Positions 1 to 13,110 are shown, numbered from the stretch's first letter. The stretch is DNA of 64,000 nucleotides from Hoplostethus atlanticus (GCA_034670405.1 JAXDDX010000015.1:3564001-3628000), one strand, 5' to 3'. Numbers and translations: made by a program. The notes: a model not told the origin generated them from the sequence alone.

Positions 1-455
1 CAACAATTCTAACACTCAGACAGTAGAAATGAATAAAAATGTGCCAAAAAGAATTCCAGCATTAACTGGATGTAAAATAGCAGCAGAACTTACTGAGCCA
101 CAAAGACAACGAAACATGTGCATTATGAAATAAGAGAGAGAATAATGAAAAATCTAAATATGTGTATATATATATTACAATGAGAGGAATATGAGAGCAT
201 ACTTTTACACACAATGTAAAAGATTACAGCACATACAGTATACAGTGCTGGTATTCATATTAACAGGTCTACAGGAGGCCATATGTACAGAAGTAACTAT
301 GTACACATAGAACTATGTAGAACTATACACTTGAGATAATATGCACATACCCAAATCTATACCTAGAATGTGCATTACTAGATGGAGGAACACTATGTAC
401 AGAAAAAAGACATGTAAAAATGATGTATATCTTGTTTTGAACCCTTCTGTCTCAG
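1..455 (+). other. Probable usp28 intron sequence
   Basis: A-rich, low-complexity sequence with no supported coding exon. It ends in a pyrimidine-containing tract and the AG at 454-455 that opens the first visible usp28 exon, so it is most simply the 3' part of an intron. Confidence 0.6.
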
Positions 456-3400
456 TCTCCCGGCCCTGAGGCAGAGATCAATGACCAGGCACCATCTGAC
501 CTCCGTGTGGAGCAGGACGACCCGGAGGTGGCCGCCCTTGGCACTGGAGCTGAGGCCGACCCAGGAGCAGCAGGGGAACGTCCAGGGCCTGAACCAGACC
601 AGGAAGACGGGGAGCAGGAAGAGGCCCCGGTTAGACACCGCCAGCCAGAGAACGAGGTTTCAGAAGTGGACATCCCCAACGTGGGCAGGATCATGGTGAG
701 GGCTGATGCTGATGGATACAACGAAGAGGTAAGTAGGTATCATCACGCGATGTGCATTTCTATTGAATTTAGTAACTGTTACGTTAAAAGCTGCACTTGG
801 CAAATTCGTTACTTCCTGTGTGAAGAAGATTCAATCACCCTGATATTTGTTACTCCATTCCTACAGCTAAAACAAAAAGTGTGTTCTGCTGTTATAATCC
901 TCTTCATTCTTCATTCATTTCTCTCATCGGGTGCTGTGAAATTGTCTAGATGATGCTGACTCCAGCCATGCAGGGCGTCATCCTGGCCATAGCCAAGGCC
1001 AGGCAAACCTTCGACGAGGATGGCCCTGAGGCTGGCCTCATAAAGGTACCTTGGAGGAATGCTGCGGGGGGGTTTTGCCAGAACAGTCAAATATTTAGGT
1101 TGTTTCACGCTAACATCCAACAGCCATAAACTAAAGCCTGCAGTGCTCATGTTGTCACAGTGTTCAACATCAGTGTCCTGCACGTTATTTACAGAAACAC
1201 CCTAAATGACAGGAACCAGAATTTTTCTCAACTATTGCAAATGTGTTCCAGTAAATTCAATCAAAGCCGACAAGCAGATCATTCTAACATATTCCAAAGT
1301 ACCTGGCAACTTTTTTTCCGAAAAGCAACAGCAAAATCATCCAGATTTGGTTGCAGTAGTACCAGAAAAAACTCTGCATCTGCTCTTCCAACACATGACA
1401 CATTGATACTTGAAGCCCAAATTCATAATTTATTTGATAAGATGAATTTTTGATAGATCATTTCAACTTTCATAATCTGTCATAAATGTCCAATGTAAGT
1501 CTTTTTTACCTGCAAGTCTGTTTACAAGCATCATCGCTGTACATGCAAGACTCATGTTCAGTTGTCACAGGCTATCAGTCCTTGTATGAATCAATCTGAG
1601 GTCTGTCAGTCAATCAATTTGAAGGTGAAACAAATGAAAACTAGCTTAGCGCTAGAGCAGCATCTTGCTCAAAGCTGCCCATCTTGCACCATGTCTTGCG
1701 CAGGCATTCCACGAGGAGTACTCTCGTCTGTACGAGCTGTCCCAGGAGGAGATCACACCCCAGGAGGATGCACGCCTCCAGCATGCCCTGATCTACTTCT
1801 TCCAGAACAAAGCGCCCAACCGCATTATCGAGAGGACGCTGCTGGAGCAGTTCACCGACCGCAACCTCAGCTTTGACGAGAGGTACGTGAAAATCCCTTT
1901 GATGATTCTCTGAAGATGTTCTCTCATCTCTGGGCCGAGTTTTTAAAAAAATATATATTTTGATCAGAATTATCCAGATTTTGTAATCCCCTTTTTTTCG
2001 ATCCAGGGTCAGACTGATCTTGCTGATTTGGAGTCAGTTTTAAAAGAAGCATCCGTTCTTTCCCTATGTCCCGTCTGCAGGGCCATCAGTATCATGAGGG
2101 AAGCCCGAGCCAAGCTGCGCCTCATCAAGCCAGAGGATATGGACATGGATGAGTACACGGTATAGTCTATGGCCATGAAGAATAAAGTGGCAACTGATAG
2201 GACTGATAGGATCAATGAATTTATTGTAAGGGATGCACCAATCACGTTGTTTGGGTCAGACTCTGATAAGTTTTTTTGTTGTTGTTGTTGTTGTTGTTGC
2301 TACTAAGCGAGTTTTCTTGTTACACATTGATACCCTTTTAACTTTCTAACGTTCTAAAGCCTTCCTCCACTGCTTTCTAAGCTCCTTCCTCTCCTCAACT
2401 AGTCGCCCTGTCTCTTGCCGTCGTCTAGACTTCTTTGGTTCAAAAAACGCCTTCTCCCTTTTTTCATGAACTCCAAACCTATTTACTCCATATTCACTGA
2501 TAATATCGCCCCAACTTATTTTCAGCGGTACCTCTTAACCTATCCAGCGCTGTTCTCAAATCTGTGTTAACTGACTCCCATTCCCTGACCTAATCAAAAT
2601 GTCTATCAGCCAATCAGTGGCCAATCGATTGGTGCATTCCTGCTTATTATTACAATATTAATTGAATTTATTTTGTGCAGGGAAAAATCAGCCCAGTCAT
2701 GCAGACACATGCTCTGATAGGACAAAAGTTGTTGTTTTTTCACTTTCACTTTAGTGGAGGAACTGCTCTCATATTTCCTGGTATTAAAAGGTCTTGAAAC
2801 GTCTACCCTGATAAACTCTTGCCGCTGTTGTGAAAGCACCTTATTCAACTGAACTTAACTGAATCCAATACAAATCATTCTTTCTGGTCATGTCTCCCCT
2901 CCCACAGCAATGGCATGATGATTACATGCTGTTCAGGACAGTGTTTGTCTACCTGCTGACAGGGCTGGAGCAGTACCAGCATGGGAAGTAAGTGTAGTCA
3001 CCTCTGCAGCACCTGACCAGCATCCTTGTGTGTGTGTTGTCTTGTTGCCGACTGTCCCAGAGGACTGCATCATTCGCATCATCCGCCGTGGACGGCACAC
3101 TAACTGTTGCCTTGTGTGATTGATGTTGCTGCAGGGTGCGGGAGGCGCTAACCTACCTGGCCCACGCCTACCAGAACAACACCACGCTGCTGAGGAACGG
3201 GGTGAAGCGGGGCCTGGAGCAGCCCCTTATTGCACTTTACAGGAGGAAATGCCTCATGGTGAGTAATGACCAAGCCAAGCTGTTCATCAAATTTAGTCCC
3301 AGTCCAGCCACACAAGTTGAACTGAGGTCTCATGTTGCAGTTTTTGTGTCTTTTGTGTTTTTGTTTCAAAGTACTCTAATTTAGAAAGGGCGTCTGGGAC

Positions 3401-4147
3401 GGCAATTCTTGTTATTCTTACATACGAACCCCCCCCCCCCCCCCGTTCCCCATCTCCACCCACCAGGGGTTGAACGAGAGCGCATCGCAGCTGTTTTGCA
3501 GCGGTGAGGAAAGCGAGGTGGAGGAGGGCATCGCCATCATGAACGAGGCCGTCATCCCCTGCCTTCACCTGATGAGCCGTGAAGTGGCTTCAGCCCAGGA
3601 GGACCGGGAGGTCATGGAGAGCATCCGCAGCCACTGGTGCTCCTGCCTGGGCCAGGATATGGACGGTAAGATTTGTTGTATTATCATAGCGTCGTACAGC
3701 AATGTTGTCTGCATTGCCAATATAAAGTGCTTTTCATTCCTTTGCATCAGTTATCCTTATTTCCATTTGTATTCTGCTTTACTATCCATATCTTAGATAA
3801 TTACATATAATTCTGTAAATAATCTCTTTATTATAATAATTGTAAAACCAAGAAACCGTGATTTTTCCTCAGATAATAATCATACCATCAAAATCACTAA
3901 CCAACTAAAACACAATAAAATAAAAGGATGTGTTCCCACTGCTCTGATTCTCATAGTCGTTCCTTTCTCAGCCTCCTTGCAGGTGAAGCTGGGTGAGTTC
4001 CTGCCCAGAGTGTTGGACTGCTCGGCCGAGATGGTGGTGCTCAAAGACCCACCCAAGGTTCATGTCAACTTCCCCCATGACCTGTGTAGCCGCCTTGCCG
4101 CTGTCATGGAGTCCATCCACAGCACCTCCATACTCGTCGTTAAGTAA
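456..4147 (+). CDS. usp28: Ubiquitin-specific protease 28, C-terminal part (8 exons, 5' partial)
   Basis: USP28 is a nuclear cysteine deubiquitinase that stabilises substrates such as MYC and DNA-damage proteins. Coding exons, all with AG/GT borders and matching phases, are 456-728, 950-1045, 1704-1882, 2081-2159, 2908-2987, 3135-3258, 3467-3665 and 3972-4147 (stop TAA 4145-4147), giving 401 residues. The first exon is an acidic Pro/Glu-rich stretch ending in a conserved block ([20 protein letters not shown]). Later exons give the conserved helical C-terminal region ([49 protein letters not shown]), ending ILVVK. Human USP28 ends similarly in VK, whereas USP25 has a different tail, so I prefer usp28 over usp25. 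The Cys/His catalytic domain, UIMs and start codon must lie left of position 1. Reading frame is intact throughout. Confidence 0.9.
2274..2299. repeat. (TTG)n microsatellite
   Basis: About eight consecutive GTT/TTG triplets in a usp28 intron. Confidence 0.85.
3429..3444. repeat. Poly-C run in usp28 intron
   Basis: A homopolymer of roughly 16 or more C residues, about 20 bases before the acceptor at 3465-3466. Its length is likely to be unreliable in any assembly. Confidence 0.85.
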
Positions 4148-4212
4148 AATCCTGGGTGGGGGGGGGGGGCGGACACAGTCATTCACCAGCCAAACCTCCA
4201 ACAACATCCCTA

Positions 4213-5025
4213 ACCGTGCGTTCACACAAGTGGGCGGTGCGAGCGGCACCGGTTGGATTTGTGTAGCGGTGTCGAGCAGCTGCAAAGTTTTTAAAAGGCA
4301 AATCATGTTATTTTTCACTGCTTAGGTATCGCCTTTCCAGTGTTGGGCTCTTTACTCCTTTCAAAAGTAATATTACTTTACTTATTACTCCTTGTGACAA
4401 GAAATTTGTTACACTACTCGTTATATTACTTTTTTCATTAACTTAAAAATACCTTTCATAACGTTACGTGGTAGCATTAATGGAAAATAAAGAATAAAAC
4501 CAAAAATGACTTTAGAGCGTAGCATTGACCCCAAAAATGGATGCAACTGTTCTCCAAGCATCGTTACTGAGACGTGTATGCCTGTTGTCTTTCAAAGAAA
4601 AGTTGTAGAGAAAATCAAAGGCTTTTAACTTTGGTTCATAACAACACAATGCCTCAGACCCTCTTTGATATTTAATACATTCTTGTAGTACCCACTCAGA
4701 AGGGCATCTGTTGATTGCTTTCTACCATGGGCATTTCTAGTAGTGCGCCATATCTGTTTTTTCCCCTAAAAGTTGTAGAGAACTGGGAAGCTTTGAATGG
4801 CTGTAATCAACTTTTCACCCATTTTGCACTTGCCAGGCGTAACTATTGTTCACATCGGTAGGGAAACAAGGAAGTGCTGAAATCTGATTGGCTGTTGACA
4901 GCCGTCGTCAGCCCACGACATGCTTGACCATCCACACACTGGCCGAGTTTCCCTGGTCACTCGGCTAAGAAATCAAGACTTCCAGTGACCTATTGATCGT
5001 GTTGCTCGCAATGTGAACGCACGGT
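4213..5025. mobile_element. MITE with 14-bp terminal inverted repeats
   Basis: ACCGTGCGTTCACA at 4213-4226 is repeated in inverted orientation at 5012-5025, about 800 bases apart, with no coding capacity between. The right third (from about 4820) matches 10928-11160 at many positions, which shows a multicopy family. The GTTCACAC-type end is common among fish DNA transposons of the hAT and PIF/Harbinger kind. Superfamily not determined. Confidence 0.6.
4486..4498 (+). terminator. Candidate usp28 poly(A) signals
   Basis: Two close AATAAA hexamers (4486-4491 and 4493-4498) lie about 340 bases after the usp28 stop. They sit inside a repeat-like element, so their use is uncertain. Confidence 0.3.
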
Positions 5026-6599
5026 GAGGCTGTTGTGCAGGGTTGACAAACACTAGATTTGTGCAGCACCGCAACAAATATTGTCTAATAGCGTTTTTAT
5101 ATGTTGTATTATATTACTTTTTAATGTGCCTTATTTTTCCAAAACAGACTCTGGGAAATTCTACCTGTATGTGAAGCTCAGAAAAGTATGAACTGTTATG
5201 CATAAAAACATTAGTGGCAGGGTGCTCTGGAAACCTTGAAAATCATTGGGAGGACTGAAATAGGACAGTGAGAGATGAGTATTTATATGGTGCCATGGAT
5301 GCAACATAGTATGAATGAATACTATGAATCAGGATTTACAGGCCAGCCCCCATGGAGATTTGGCTAGGACATTTCTGGCTGCTAAACAAAACCTATATTT
5401 TATTGTTTATATATGTGCCACTCATTGCACACTGCTTTTTCACCTATAGTGTTATGACGCTCAATAAACTTCTGAACTTCCTTTCTGCCTATCCATTTTT
5501 TATATCCTTTACTGTCTTTACTTTTATGTGGAGGTTGCCTGTTCTTCCAACTGCCTTTTCTACCATTTTCTTAAGGTACCACTTGCAACCAGGTTGCGCA
5601 GAGACCCCAGGCCAGAGAACCAGCAATTCTCTTACAACACTGTGCTACCACAGCACCCCTCCACAGCAGCTAAAAGCGCTAATTCATCCTTATCTAGTGG
5701 CATTGTCTCTGCCTAAATAAAGGTGCTACACATAGCATTTTAACATCAACAAATCATTACCGCATTAGCTTTGAAACATTAGTATAATTACTGTAAACAA
5801 CTTGAGACCATTTCTGAGATTAGTAGCCTCTACCGGCCTCTATATTTCATTGGGGAAACTGCTGGATTGCTTTACTGCAGCAAACAGGAAGAGGGCGCTG
5901 TTAACAGAGCTAAAGCTTCTGAGTTTCTGGCAACGGCAAATGGTGGAAGGAGCTGGATTTGACACGGTAAATATATGTATTTTAAAAATAACGAAAACAA
6001 TAGTAAATGTTCAATCTGTACATACCACGTGTTGCAAAATGATTGGGCAAATGCAAACTATACATGGACAGTAGTACATGGGCTACAACGGATTCACACC
6101 GGTATTCTCCTTTAAACACATAACACACTTTGAATGAAATTATTCTGCTCTGTAGTATTTATGGTTCTATGCACTTTTGCGTTCTAATAAATCAGTAAAA
6201 ACAGGGGACAGGCTACTGGTTACCATGACGCCAAACCAGGCTTTTGGCATCATGGCATGGAGGAAAAGGGCTGAGTTTATTTCGCTCTCATCAGCTTCCG
6301 TAGATCTTTGGTCCGCAGTCTTACTAAATACACATCGGGTGCACTTGTTTATATGCTCGCGATCGGTCTATGATATACCGGCTGGGCGGAGTTTGCAGTT
6401 GATAGTCAGTCGAACTAAGAAATCAGTGGCGAGAAGCGGCCGTATCAATCAAAACAATAGCCCACGTGGCAGAAGACAGACAACCTGACGGAGTTGTTTG
6501 TAAACTCAATTATTAGGTACACTCCGCCCTGGCCGGTTTCCACCCGTCATGTGACTGGGAGGGTAATGGGTGTCCTTAAAGGAGTTTCCCTGTGAAGTT
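5026..6599. other. usp28-orai2 intergenic DNA, no gene seen
   Basis: No exon with conserved protein and splice borders was found on either strand. Reading frames here (for example at 5352-5720 and 6177-6488) have no recognisable domain. The sequence becomes less AT-rich near 6400-6700, towards the likely orai2 promoter. Confidence 0.5.
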
Positions 6600-6892
6600 A
6601 CCGTACCATGTAGCCTTGAGAAACGCCCAGTCGTGCACGTCCCGCGGTAGTGATGGAAATCAGCTCTTACCGAACAGAGGCACAGTGAATATGGCTAAAC
6701 TGGGACCTACTGCTGGACTGGAACAGAGGGAGTGTTAGCAGCAGCAGCTGCTGCTCAAGTGCGGAAGTTGCTGAACAAAAACATTTGTTGTCGTCTAGTC
6801 GGTGTTGCAAGGTGTTTGTTAGCTTGTACAATTTTGATTGAAGACCTTCAAGGGATTTTATGCACTAACTCAAAAGGCGTCTTGGCAGTCGG
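6600..6892 (+). promoter_or_regulatory. orai2: Probable orai2 promoter / noncoding first exon
   Basis: A GC- and CpG-richer patch is followed by a good splice donor (GG then GTAAGA at 6893). The first orai2 coding exon is preceded by an acceptor (CACTAG, ending 8150) only five bases before its ATG. A 5'UTR exon ending at 6892 and a 1.26-kb intron (6893-8150) therefore fit. The transcription start was not located. Confidence 0.4.
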
Positions 6893-8155
6893 GTAAGATA
6901 TAATATAATATAATATTAGTTAGCCTATTAGTAGCATACATTGTGTCAAGCTTAATCAGAATCAGTGTTCATCATAGTAGTCATCATATGTCTATGGTGT
7001 TCATTAGTTAGCTAACTACCAGGCTCGATGTCTAATGCCTTGGGGGAAATCACGTTTATTTCTGTTTATTTTCGCGAGACTGTGAGGGGAGGAGATTTCA
7101 TGTTTGTTTTTTTATGAACAGAAATGTTTCATGTTAACGTTAGCCATTTTCGGTGGGCTAACTGAGGTTATCTGTTAGCATCTGATATCACTACCGGTGT
7201 TATGCTGATAACTGGGCTTGTCAAAAGCTGCGTTCAGTTGATGTGTTGATGAATAGAGAGAACGCCACGCCAGCCTCCATCTAAGACGCTAATCTTTGTA
7301 ATCTGACCATTTTAAACGTTACATCCTCGTAGAGCACCAGTTAAGGCTTTATTCATAATCGTTGGGATCCACGGTTACTTGCGGCCCACCGAGCAGCTTG
7401 TTTTTTAATCACGCATTTGGCTTGTTAAAGGGAGCTGCTCAGTAGCGCCCCACGCGGCTGTTAGTAAACTCCTAGACGCGCTGACGCCTTGGTGAGAAAA
7501 AGATGCACAACATTTGACAGGCGACATTTTGTCTGTGAAACGACTGTTCTTCTGCCTTAACCGGAAAACTTTCACATATATAACTTTTAATACTTTATTT
7601 GTTTATTCGGCCGTCTGCGTTCAAGACGCCGGAAGTTGGAGGCAAATTAATGCCAAGCAAAACGGTTGTGATGTCGTTGAAACACGCAGTGATTGGAGAA
7701 TCGCTTGTATGCCGGATCCAAACGACTCAGAACAAGTCTTGAGTGATGTTCTACCAGGCACGTAGCGTTTGCTGGACTACCTGGATAGCAATAGTCGTAT
7801 CATGAAATGTGTGCATACTTGGTTGTCATAACCTGTGGTTACCTTGTTCATGCCAGTGATTTTTATGTTGCAAGGAAAATTCTTGTGGTTAACGTTATTC
7901 CATCACTACAAGCTTTTACAGTATTAACATTCAGGTTGTTCTTGAAACCCCCTTTTTTTTTTTTTACATTATAGTTAACATTCAAATTTAGAACAGGGAA
8001 TCTATGAGAATTGCATTGGGCGTGGTTTACTTCGACTGCATATTCTGTGCTCAGACCCATGCTGCTTCTTGCAGCACTCCCATGCTGTCAGGAGGAGTCA
8101 ACATGCATTTCAACAATGAATTTCCTAACCCTCCCCTACATGCCCACTAGTTGCC

Positions 8156-10435
8156 ATGAGCAGTGAGCTGCATGTGCCCATGGGCTCCCCGATCCCAGGG
8201 GTGCTCGGAGCGAGTGCCGGACGGCGCGGGGATGGACTACAGGGACTGGGTGCGCCGCAGTTACCTGGAGCTGGTCAGCTCCAACCACCACTCGGTGCAG
8301 GCCCTGTCCTGGAGGAAACTCTACCTGAGCCGGGCCAAGCTGAAGGCTTCCAGCAGGACGTCAGCGCTCCTCTCTGGCTTTGCAATGGTGAGTCCTATTC
8401 ACCTATGCAGTAAGCTTCAATATAACGCAACGTATCCACACATTCTTTTTGAAAAGTCTGGAAAACTCTTCAATTAACTTTTCTAAATTCAAGGCCTTAA
8501 AAACATCAAAATGTCTTAAAGGCAGTAATGAGGTTAAGTATAAGTATTAAGGTAATGACAGGTTCTTTACATTGAGTTATATTTAGTTAAGGCCGAGTTG
8601 GAAACTAAAGCAAACAAAACAAATCCCATGAATTGTGTAGTTTTAACAAAAGATGTGAAGAGGAAAGGGAGTAGTTTTGGTTTTACTTTCTTACGTTGTA
8701 TTACATTACTGCATTTCCAGTTGGTCACAGCAAGTTTGACACACATGCATGTCCACTCTCTTCATACAGAACAGGGTTAATAAAATATCACATGTTCATG
8801 TCCCTAAACATTTAATTTCCTCTTTTTTTCTCTTATAATGCTCATAGTTTCAGATCTTTCCCTAACAATGTTTGATCAGAAATGGGATAGTTTTGACAGA
8901 TATTTGTTTCTTTATTTCAGCAGCATTAAAAAGTCATTTACATTTGGCTTTCTTCAGCCTCCAGATAGCTTGATAACGACTTGCCAGAATGAGGCATTGT
9001 AATTGCAGAAATTAACATTTCTGTTTTTCTCACAACTAACCAGTATCCTTGGTATCTGTTGACTTTTTGACAATTTCCTTTAAAGTGGAGAAAGGCAGGT
9101 TTTTGTGGTGTTTTTTTTATTTATTTTTTTATCTTGCCAGGTCATGTTGTGCGTTAGCATTTTTAGACCAAAGTTTTGCCTCGCTGGAGATATTGGAGAC
9201 ATTTTACGAGTATGAAGTAGGAGAAACCCTCCCCTCACTCCCAGACTGCTATAAATAGCATGTAACCCTGGCTGGCAAACAGTGGTGATATTTCTGACTG
9301 TATGCCTTTCAGGACTTGTGGACTGTGGTTGTCGTTAGCATAGCGACCGCTTTCCCTCCATGATGGTACTTGAGAAAACGTATCCGAGTCTTAAAGCCCT
9401 CTCTGGATGGCATTATTGTTGCCAGGGGAGGTCAGTAATTAGATATTTTTTTCCATGCACATTGGTAAATTCAGTCAGTTATCTGGATGATAAAATAATT
9501 TATTGGGGGACCGCGGTAATCCAGGTATATCCCACACAATATCACCTGGAGTACAGTAAAACAGGAAAAACTCTTCAAGTGGCTGCATATCTACCACTTG
9601 TTGTATGGCCCTTTTAATCCAAATGGTCCACAAGTCTTTAATTCCACAAAACCCCAAATCACTGACATGTTTGTTCTGGATGAGATAAAATTCCCATGGT
9701 CCTCTGGTAATAATTACCAATCGCCAAACCACCTCTGGTAATACTAATGCCGTCTGGAGAGAAGTAATTAGATTAGATTGTTTGCACGATACAACTCCTG
9801 ACATTGGTCTCTGCCATAGGTGGCTATGGTGGAGGTGCAGCTGGAGATGCAGTATGACTACCCTCGCGTGCTCCTCATCGCCTTCAGCGTTTGCACCACG
9901 GTCCTGGTCGCCGTGCACCTCTTTGCCCTGCTGATCAGCACCTGCATCCTGCCCAACGTGGAGGCCGTCAGCAACATCCACAACCTCAACTCCGTCAGCG
10001 AATCGCCCCACGAGCGCATGCACCATTACATTGAGCTGGCCTGGGGCTTCTCCACAGCCCTGGGCATCCTGCTGTTCCTGGCGGAAGTGGTGCTCCTCTG
10101 TTGGATCAAGTTCCTGCCCGTGGACTCGGGCAGGGCCAACCAGGTGGCTCTGGCGGCCTGCCGAGTTGGCCCTGGCCACCATGAACTGCACCACCGCTAC
10201 CAGAGCGGCGGTGCCCCCGAGGCCCTCGGTGGCGCCAGACCACAGCGGCTGGCAGGCGGCGCTGGCCTCCACTATCATCATGGTCCCGGTGGGCGTGATC
10301 TTCGTGGTGTTCACCATCCACTTCTACCGCTCTCTGGTGCGCCACAAGACGGATCGGCACCACCAGGAGATCGAGGAACTGCACAAGATAAAGGTGCAGC
10401 TGGACGGCCACGACCGAGGCCTGCAGAACGTGTGA
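8156..10435 (+). CDS. orai2: ORAI calcium release-activated channel 2 (two +1 frameshifts as sequenced)
   Basis: Orai proteins form the plasma-membrane pore of the store-operated calcium channel gated by STIM. Coding exons are 8151-8387 (ATG 8156) and 9820-10435 (stop TGA 10433-10435), with clean GTGAGT and CATAG borders in phase 0. Visible landmarks are the N-terminus MSSELHVP, the block [14 protein letters not shown], the pre-pore helix [12 protein letters not shown], the pore TM1 with the selectivity Glu (VAMVEVQLE), TM2 ([20 protein letters not shown]), TM3 ([14 protein letters not shown]), TM4 ([15 protein letters not shown]) and the coiled tail [15 protein letters not shown]. The N-terminus and tail match ORAI2 rather than ORAI1. 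Each exon carries one surplus base: exon 1 beside the GGGG at 8198-8201, exon 2 somewhere in 10118-10240, in the loop between TM3 and TM4. Removing one base from each gives about 281 residues, against 254 in human; the extra length is in that loop. Sequencing error or pseudogenisation are both possible. Confidence 0.93.
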
Positions 10436-10927
10436 TGATTTAGACGCGACCGGTCGACCGGGAGCTTTAAGGACTTCCCTTTTGTATCCCATATTTATCA
10501 AGCCCTCTTTCTTCCTGGACGTTGGTTCTGGACTCTTGGGCAGTGAGCTTCACAGTACAGAAGGGTTCAGACTGCTAATTTATTATTAACGTCAGAATGT
10601 GCTACAGGGTTTATGTGATGGAATGTGATTTAGACCCAGGATTGGTGTGGGTCTGTCGGTCCTATTAGAGAGGAATGATAGTTTACAGAAAAAGGGCTGT
10701 TCTAGTTCTGCCATCTTTGTGCCATCCCTGTGTGTTTTCGTGGAGGATGCAGTGAAACCCACATCCTTGCCTTTTTGCGCTTAGCCTGCTTCTCAGTCAT
10801 ACTGGCGTCATGTTCCAGATAAAACCAAGCTTGTCGTTTTTAAGCTTGCCAGACTCTACTACACTGAACAACTTGGTCAATGGGTCACCCTATGCTGACA
10901 GATTGTGGGCAGTGTGAGCTTCTCGGC

Positions 10928-11179
10928 CATTTTGCACTTGTCAGGCGGCGCCATTGTTCATAAAACAAAATCACATTGGTAGGGACACAAGGAAATGTGG
11001 AAATCTGATTGGTTATTGACGGGTAATGACCACAGGAAGCTCGTTGACCATCCACGCAATTTCACACAGTTCCCACGCTTGCTCAGCCATATAGGAAACG
11101 AATGGACGTCCGGTGACTGACCTTTTGATCGTGTTGCTCGCAGTGTGATTGCATGGTAAAGGTGTGTTTGCTGCAGGGT
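10928..11179. mobile_element. Second, shorter copy of the 4213-5025 MITE family
   Basis: Blocks such as CATTTTGCACTTG, GAAATCTGATTGG, TTGACCATCCAC and TTTGATCGTGTTGCTCGCA occur in the same order as in 4820-5042. The terminal repeat is degraded (TGTGATTGCATGGT instead of TGTGAACGCACGGT). Confidence 0.65.
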
Positions 11180-12564
11180 GGGAATTTAAACACCCACCAG
11201 CAAAAACGCTGATACATTTAGTCTGTGGCTGGTAAATTTCTCTACACTACCAGCCACTTCGTTGTAACGTATTATTCTGAAAATGCAGTTGTCTGGTAAA
11301 ATGGTAACAGCAGCTGATGAATCTTCGGTTGCACCAGCTACTGTTCCCCAGAGAGAGGAACACCTGATCCTTTTCAAGAGAAAAGAAATTACATTGCACT
11401 TATATGTCCATAATCCAACACAAGCCTTAAAACTTTTATTTGCTATTCTGTCTTTTTTTCCCCCCCTCCACATCGGATAAACAATTAAATATCTCATATG
11501 TGCTCTTACAGTTTCACAGAGAAAGTAAAACGAGTCGTCAAAGAGTCTGCGTATAGATGCTTCTGAAAGCACAGAGCTAAAGCAAACACATTCTGGAGCT
11601 CATCGTGTGTTGATTATGCCTCACAGCAGATTTTCACTTATGAATTCACTTGTGAACTGAAGGTGATTTTTAAAAGGCAAGCGAATATTGTACTGGGAAT
11701 ATTTCCAAAGGGAGAATTGTATCTAGTCAAACAGTACTTAGTCAAAATAATCCTGGTGAAAGTAGAAAAGGAGTGTGTAAATGAGCAGCGTTACTGAATA
11801 TCTCTTATAATAGGATCTATTCTGTTAGTATTGGAATCAACAGTCCAAATGAATCATTAAATGTTTGAAACCTTGGGGTTAAATGCTAAGATAACCAACA
11901 CACAGTGTTGGCAGGTCCTGGGACTTGTCTGAATATTTAGCCGAGGGAAGTGTGAGAACCTGTCACAACATTCCAAACATGAAGACTGACCAAAGTGTTG
12001 CCCTACTTCTTTCGTTCTTGGCTCTCAGAGACGAGAGACAAAAGTGCACTTGTAGTTTAGCTCTGCAATGAGTGTTGGGAGTCGTTGCCACAGAAATATC
12101 CTGTATTGTCATATGTGTTTGTGGATTTGTGCTTTTTGAATTAGCGACGCGCAGGTCAGTTCTGTTGTAACATGAAAGTCGCAGCCTGCAACAAATTCTG
12201 ACCTGCAAAAATAAAACAAAATAAAAACAAATCTTTTTTTTCCCCTCTGTACCTACAAGCAGCCGCTGAATTCCTGTGTATGATAAATGACCCAAAAAAA
12301 AATCCAGATTTTCCAGTTATGGCTGCTACCATGCACTCACAGACCTGCCATCGTGCCTGAGGGGCTGCAGGCGATCACATGCAGTATCGCTGTGTTGTGA
12401 ATGCGCAGAACAGCAGACTCCATTGTAAAGGCTTAATCTGCTAAACCTGAAATGCAGCTCTTTCGTATTTGCAAAAAAAGAATGATCTACACTGCACAAG
12501 AATTATGACAGGGCCTGTTTAGTGTAGTGACGTTACCTCCGGGCTTTGAGGATTACTTGGATAA

Positions 12565-12640
12565 ATAGATGACACTTTACTGATCTCCACAGAGGAATTG
12601 CCCCATTGCAGCAGCAAGTCCTAATGGGATACATCAAAGA
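12565..12640. repeat. Degraded fish dispersed repeat (TTTACTGATC-type)
   Basis: GACACTTTACTGATCTCCAC and the following bases resemble the CTTTATTGATCCCC motif at 13048 and 56965, common in fish retroelement ends. Confidence 0.4.
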
Positions 12641-13039
12641 AAATGGGATATAAATAGAATAAGGTAAATGAGTGATATGTAAACAAACTGAGAAGTCAAA
12701 TACTCTGACATATTAGGTAGAAAAAAGTGTGTATATAAAGTCTGGATTCAACATCAGTAGCAGCAGAACGTACTGAGGCAGAAAGACAATCTGAAATATG
12801 TGCATTATGAAAAAGGTGGAGAATTATAGAAAAGATAAAATATATAACAATGAGTGAAAGGAGACAGGAGGGAAGGTAACTTAATTGCTTGGCAATCCCT
12901 GCATCTGCTGTATTTTGTTGTCAAAACGATTTCCAGCCCCAAACATGAATAGTTTGGCTAAAATGTAGGTACCTTCTGGGATGTAGTGGTAAACAGGGCA
13001 ACGACCACCAATACAAACAAATCTATGTGTTTATTCCTT

Positions 13040-13110
13040 AAAGATGGATACTTTATTGATCCCCGGGGGGGAAATTCTTGGGTTGCAGCAGCATAACAGT
13101 ATCAAAGAAT
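13040..13110. repeat. Fish retroelement-like end (CTTTATTGATCCCC motif)
   Basis: Contains TACTTTATTGATCCCC, a G run and GAAATTC, a motif repeated across teleost genomes. Family not assigned. Confidence 0.5.

Noticed and set aside
2009..2245. Minus-strand frame over a usp28 exon
   Set aside because: Antisense shadow of exon 2081-2159.
456..4147. usp25 as the identity of the first gene
   Set aside because: Central blocks ([23 protein letters not shown]) and the VVK end fit USP28; USP25 has a different tail.
9475..10317. 280-codon minus-strand open frame over orai2 exon 2
   Set aside because: It is the longest open frame in the window but is antisense to strongly conserved orai2 coding sequence and has no recognisable domain; a GC-rich shadow.
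8156..10435. orai1 as the identity of the channel gene
   Set aside because: The N-terminus ([23 protein letters not shown]) and the C-terminus ([15 protein letters not shown]) are of the ORAI2 type, and alkbh4/lrwd1 neighbours agree.
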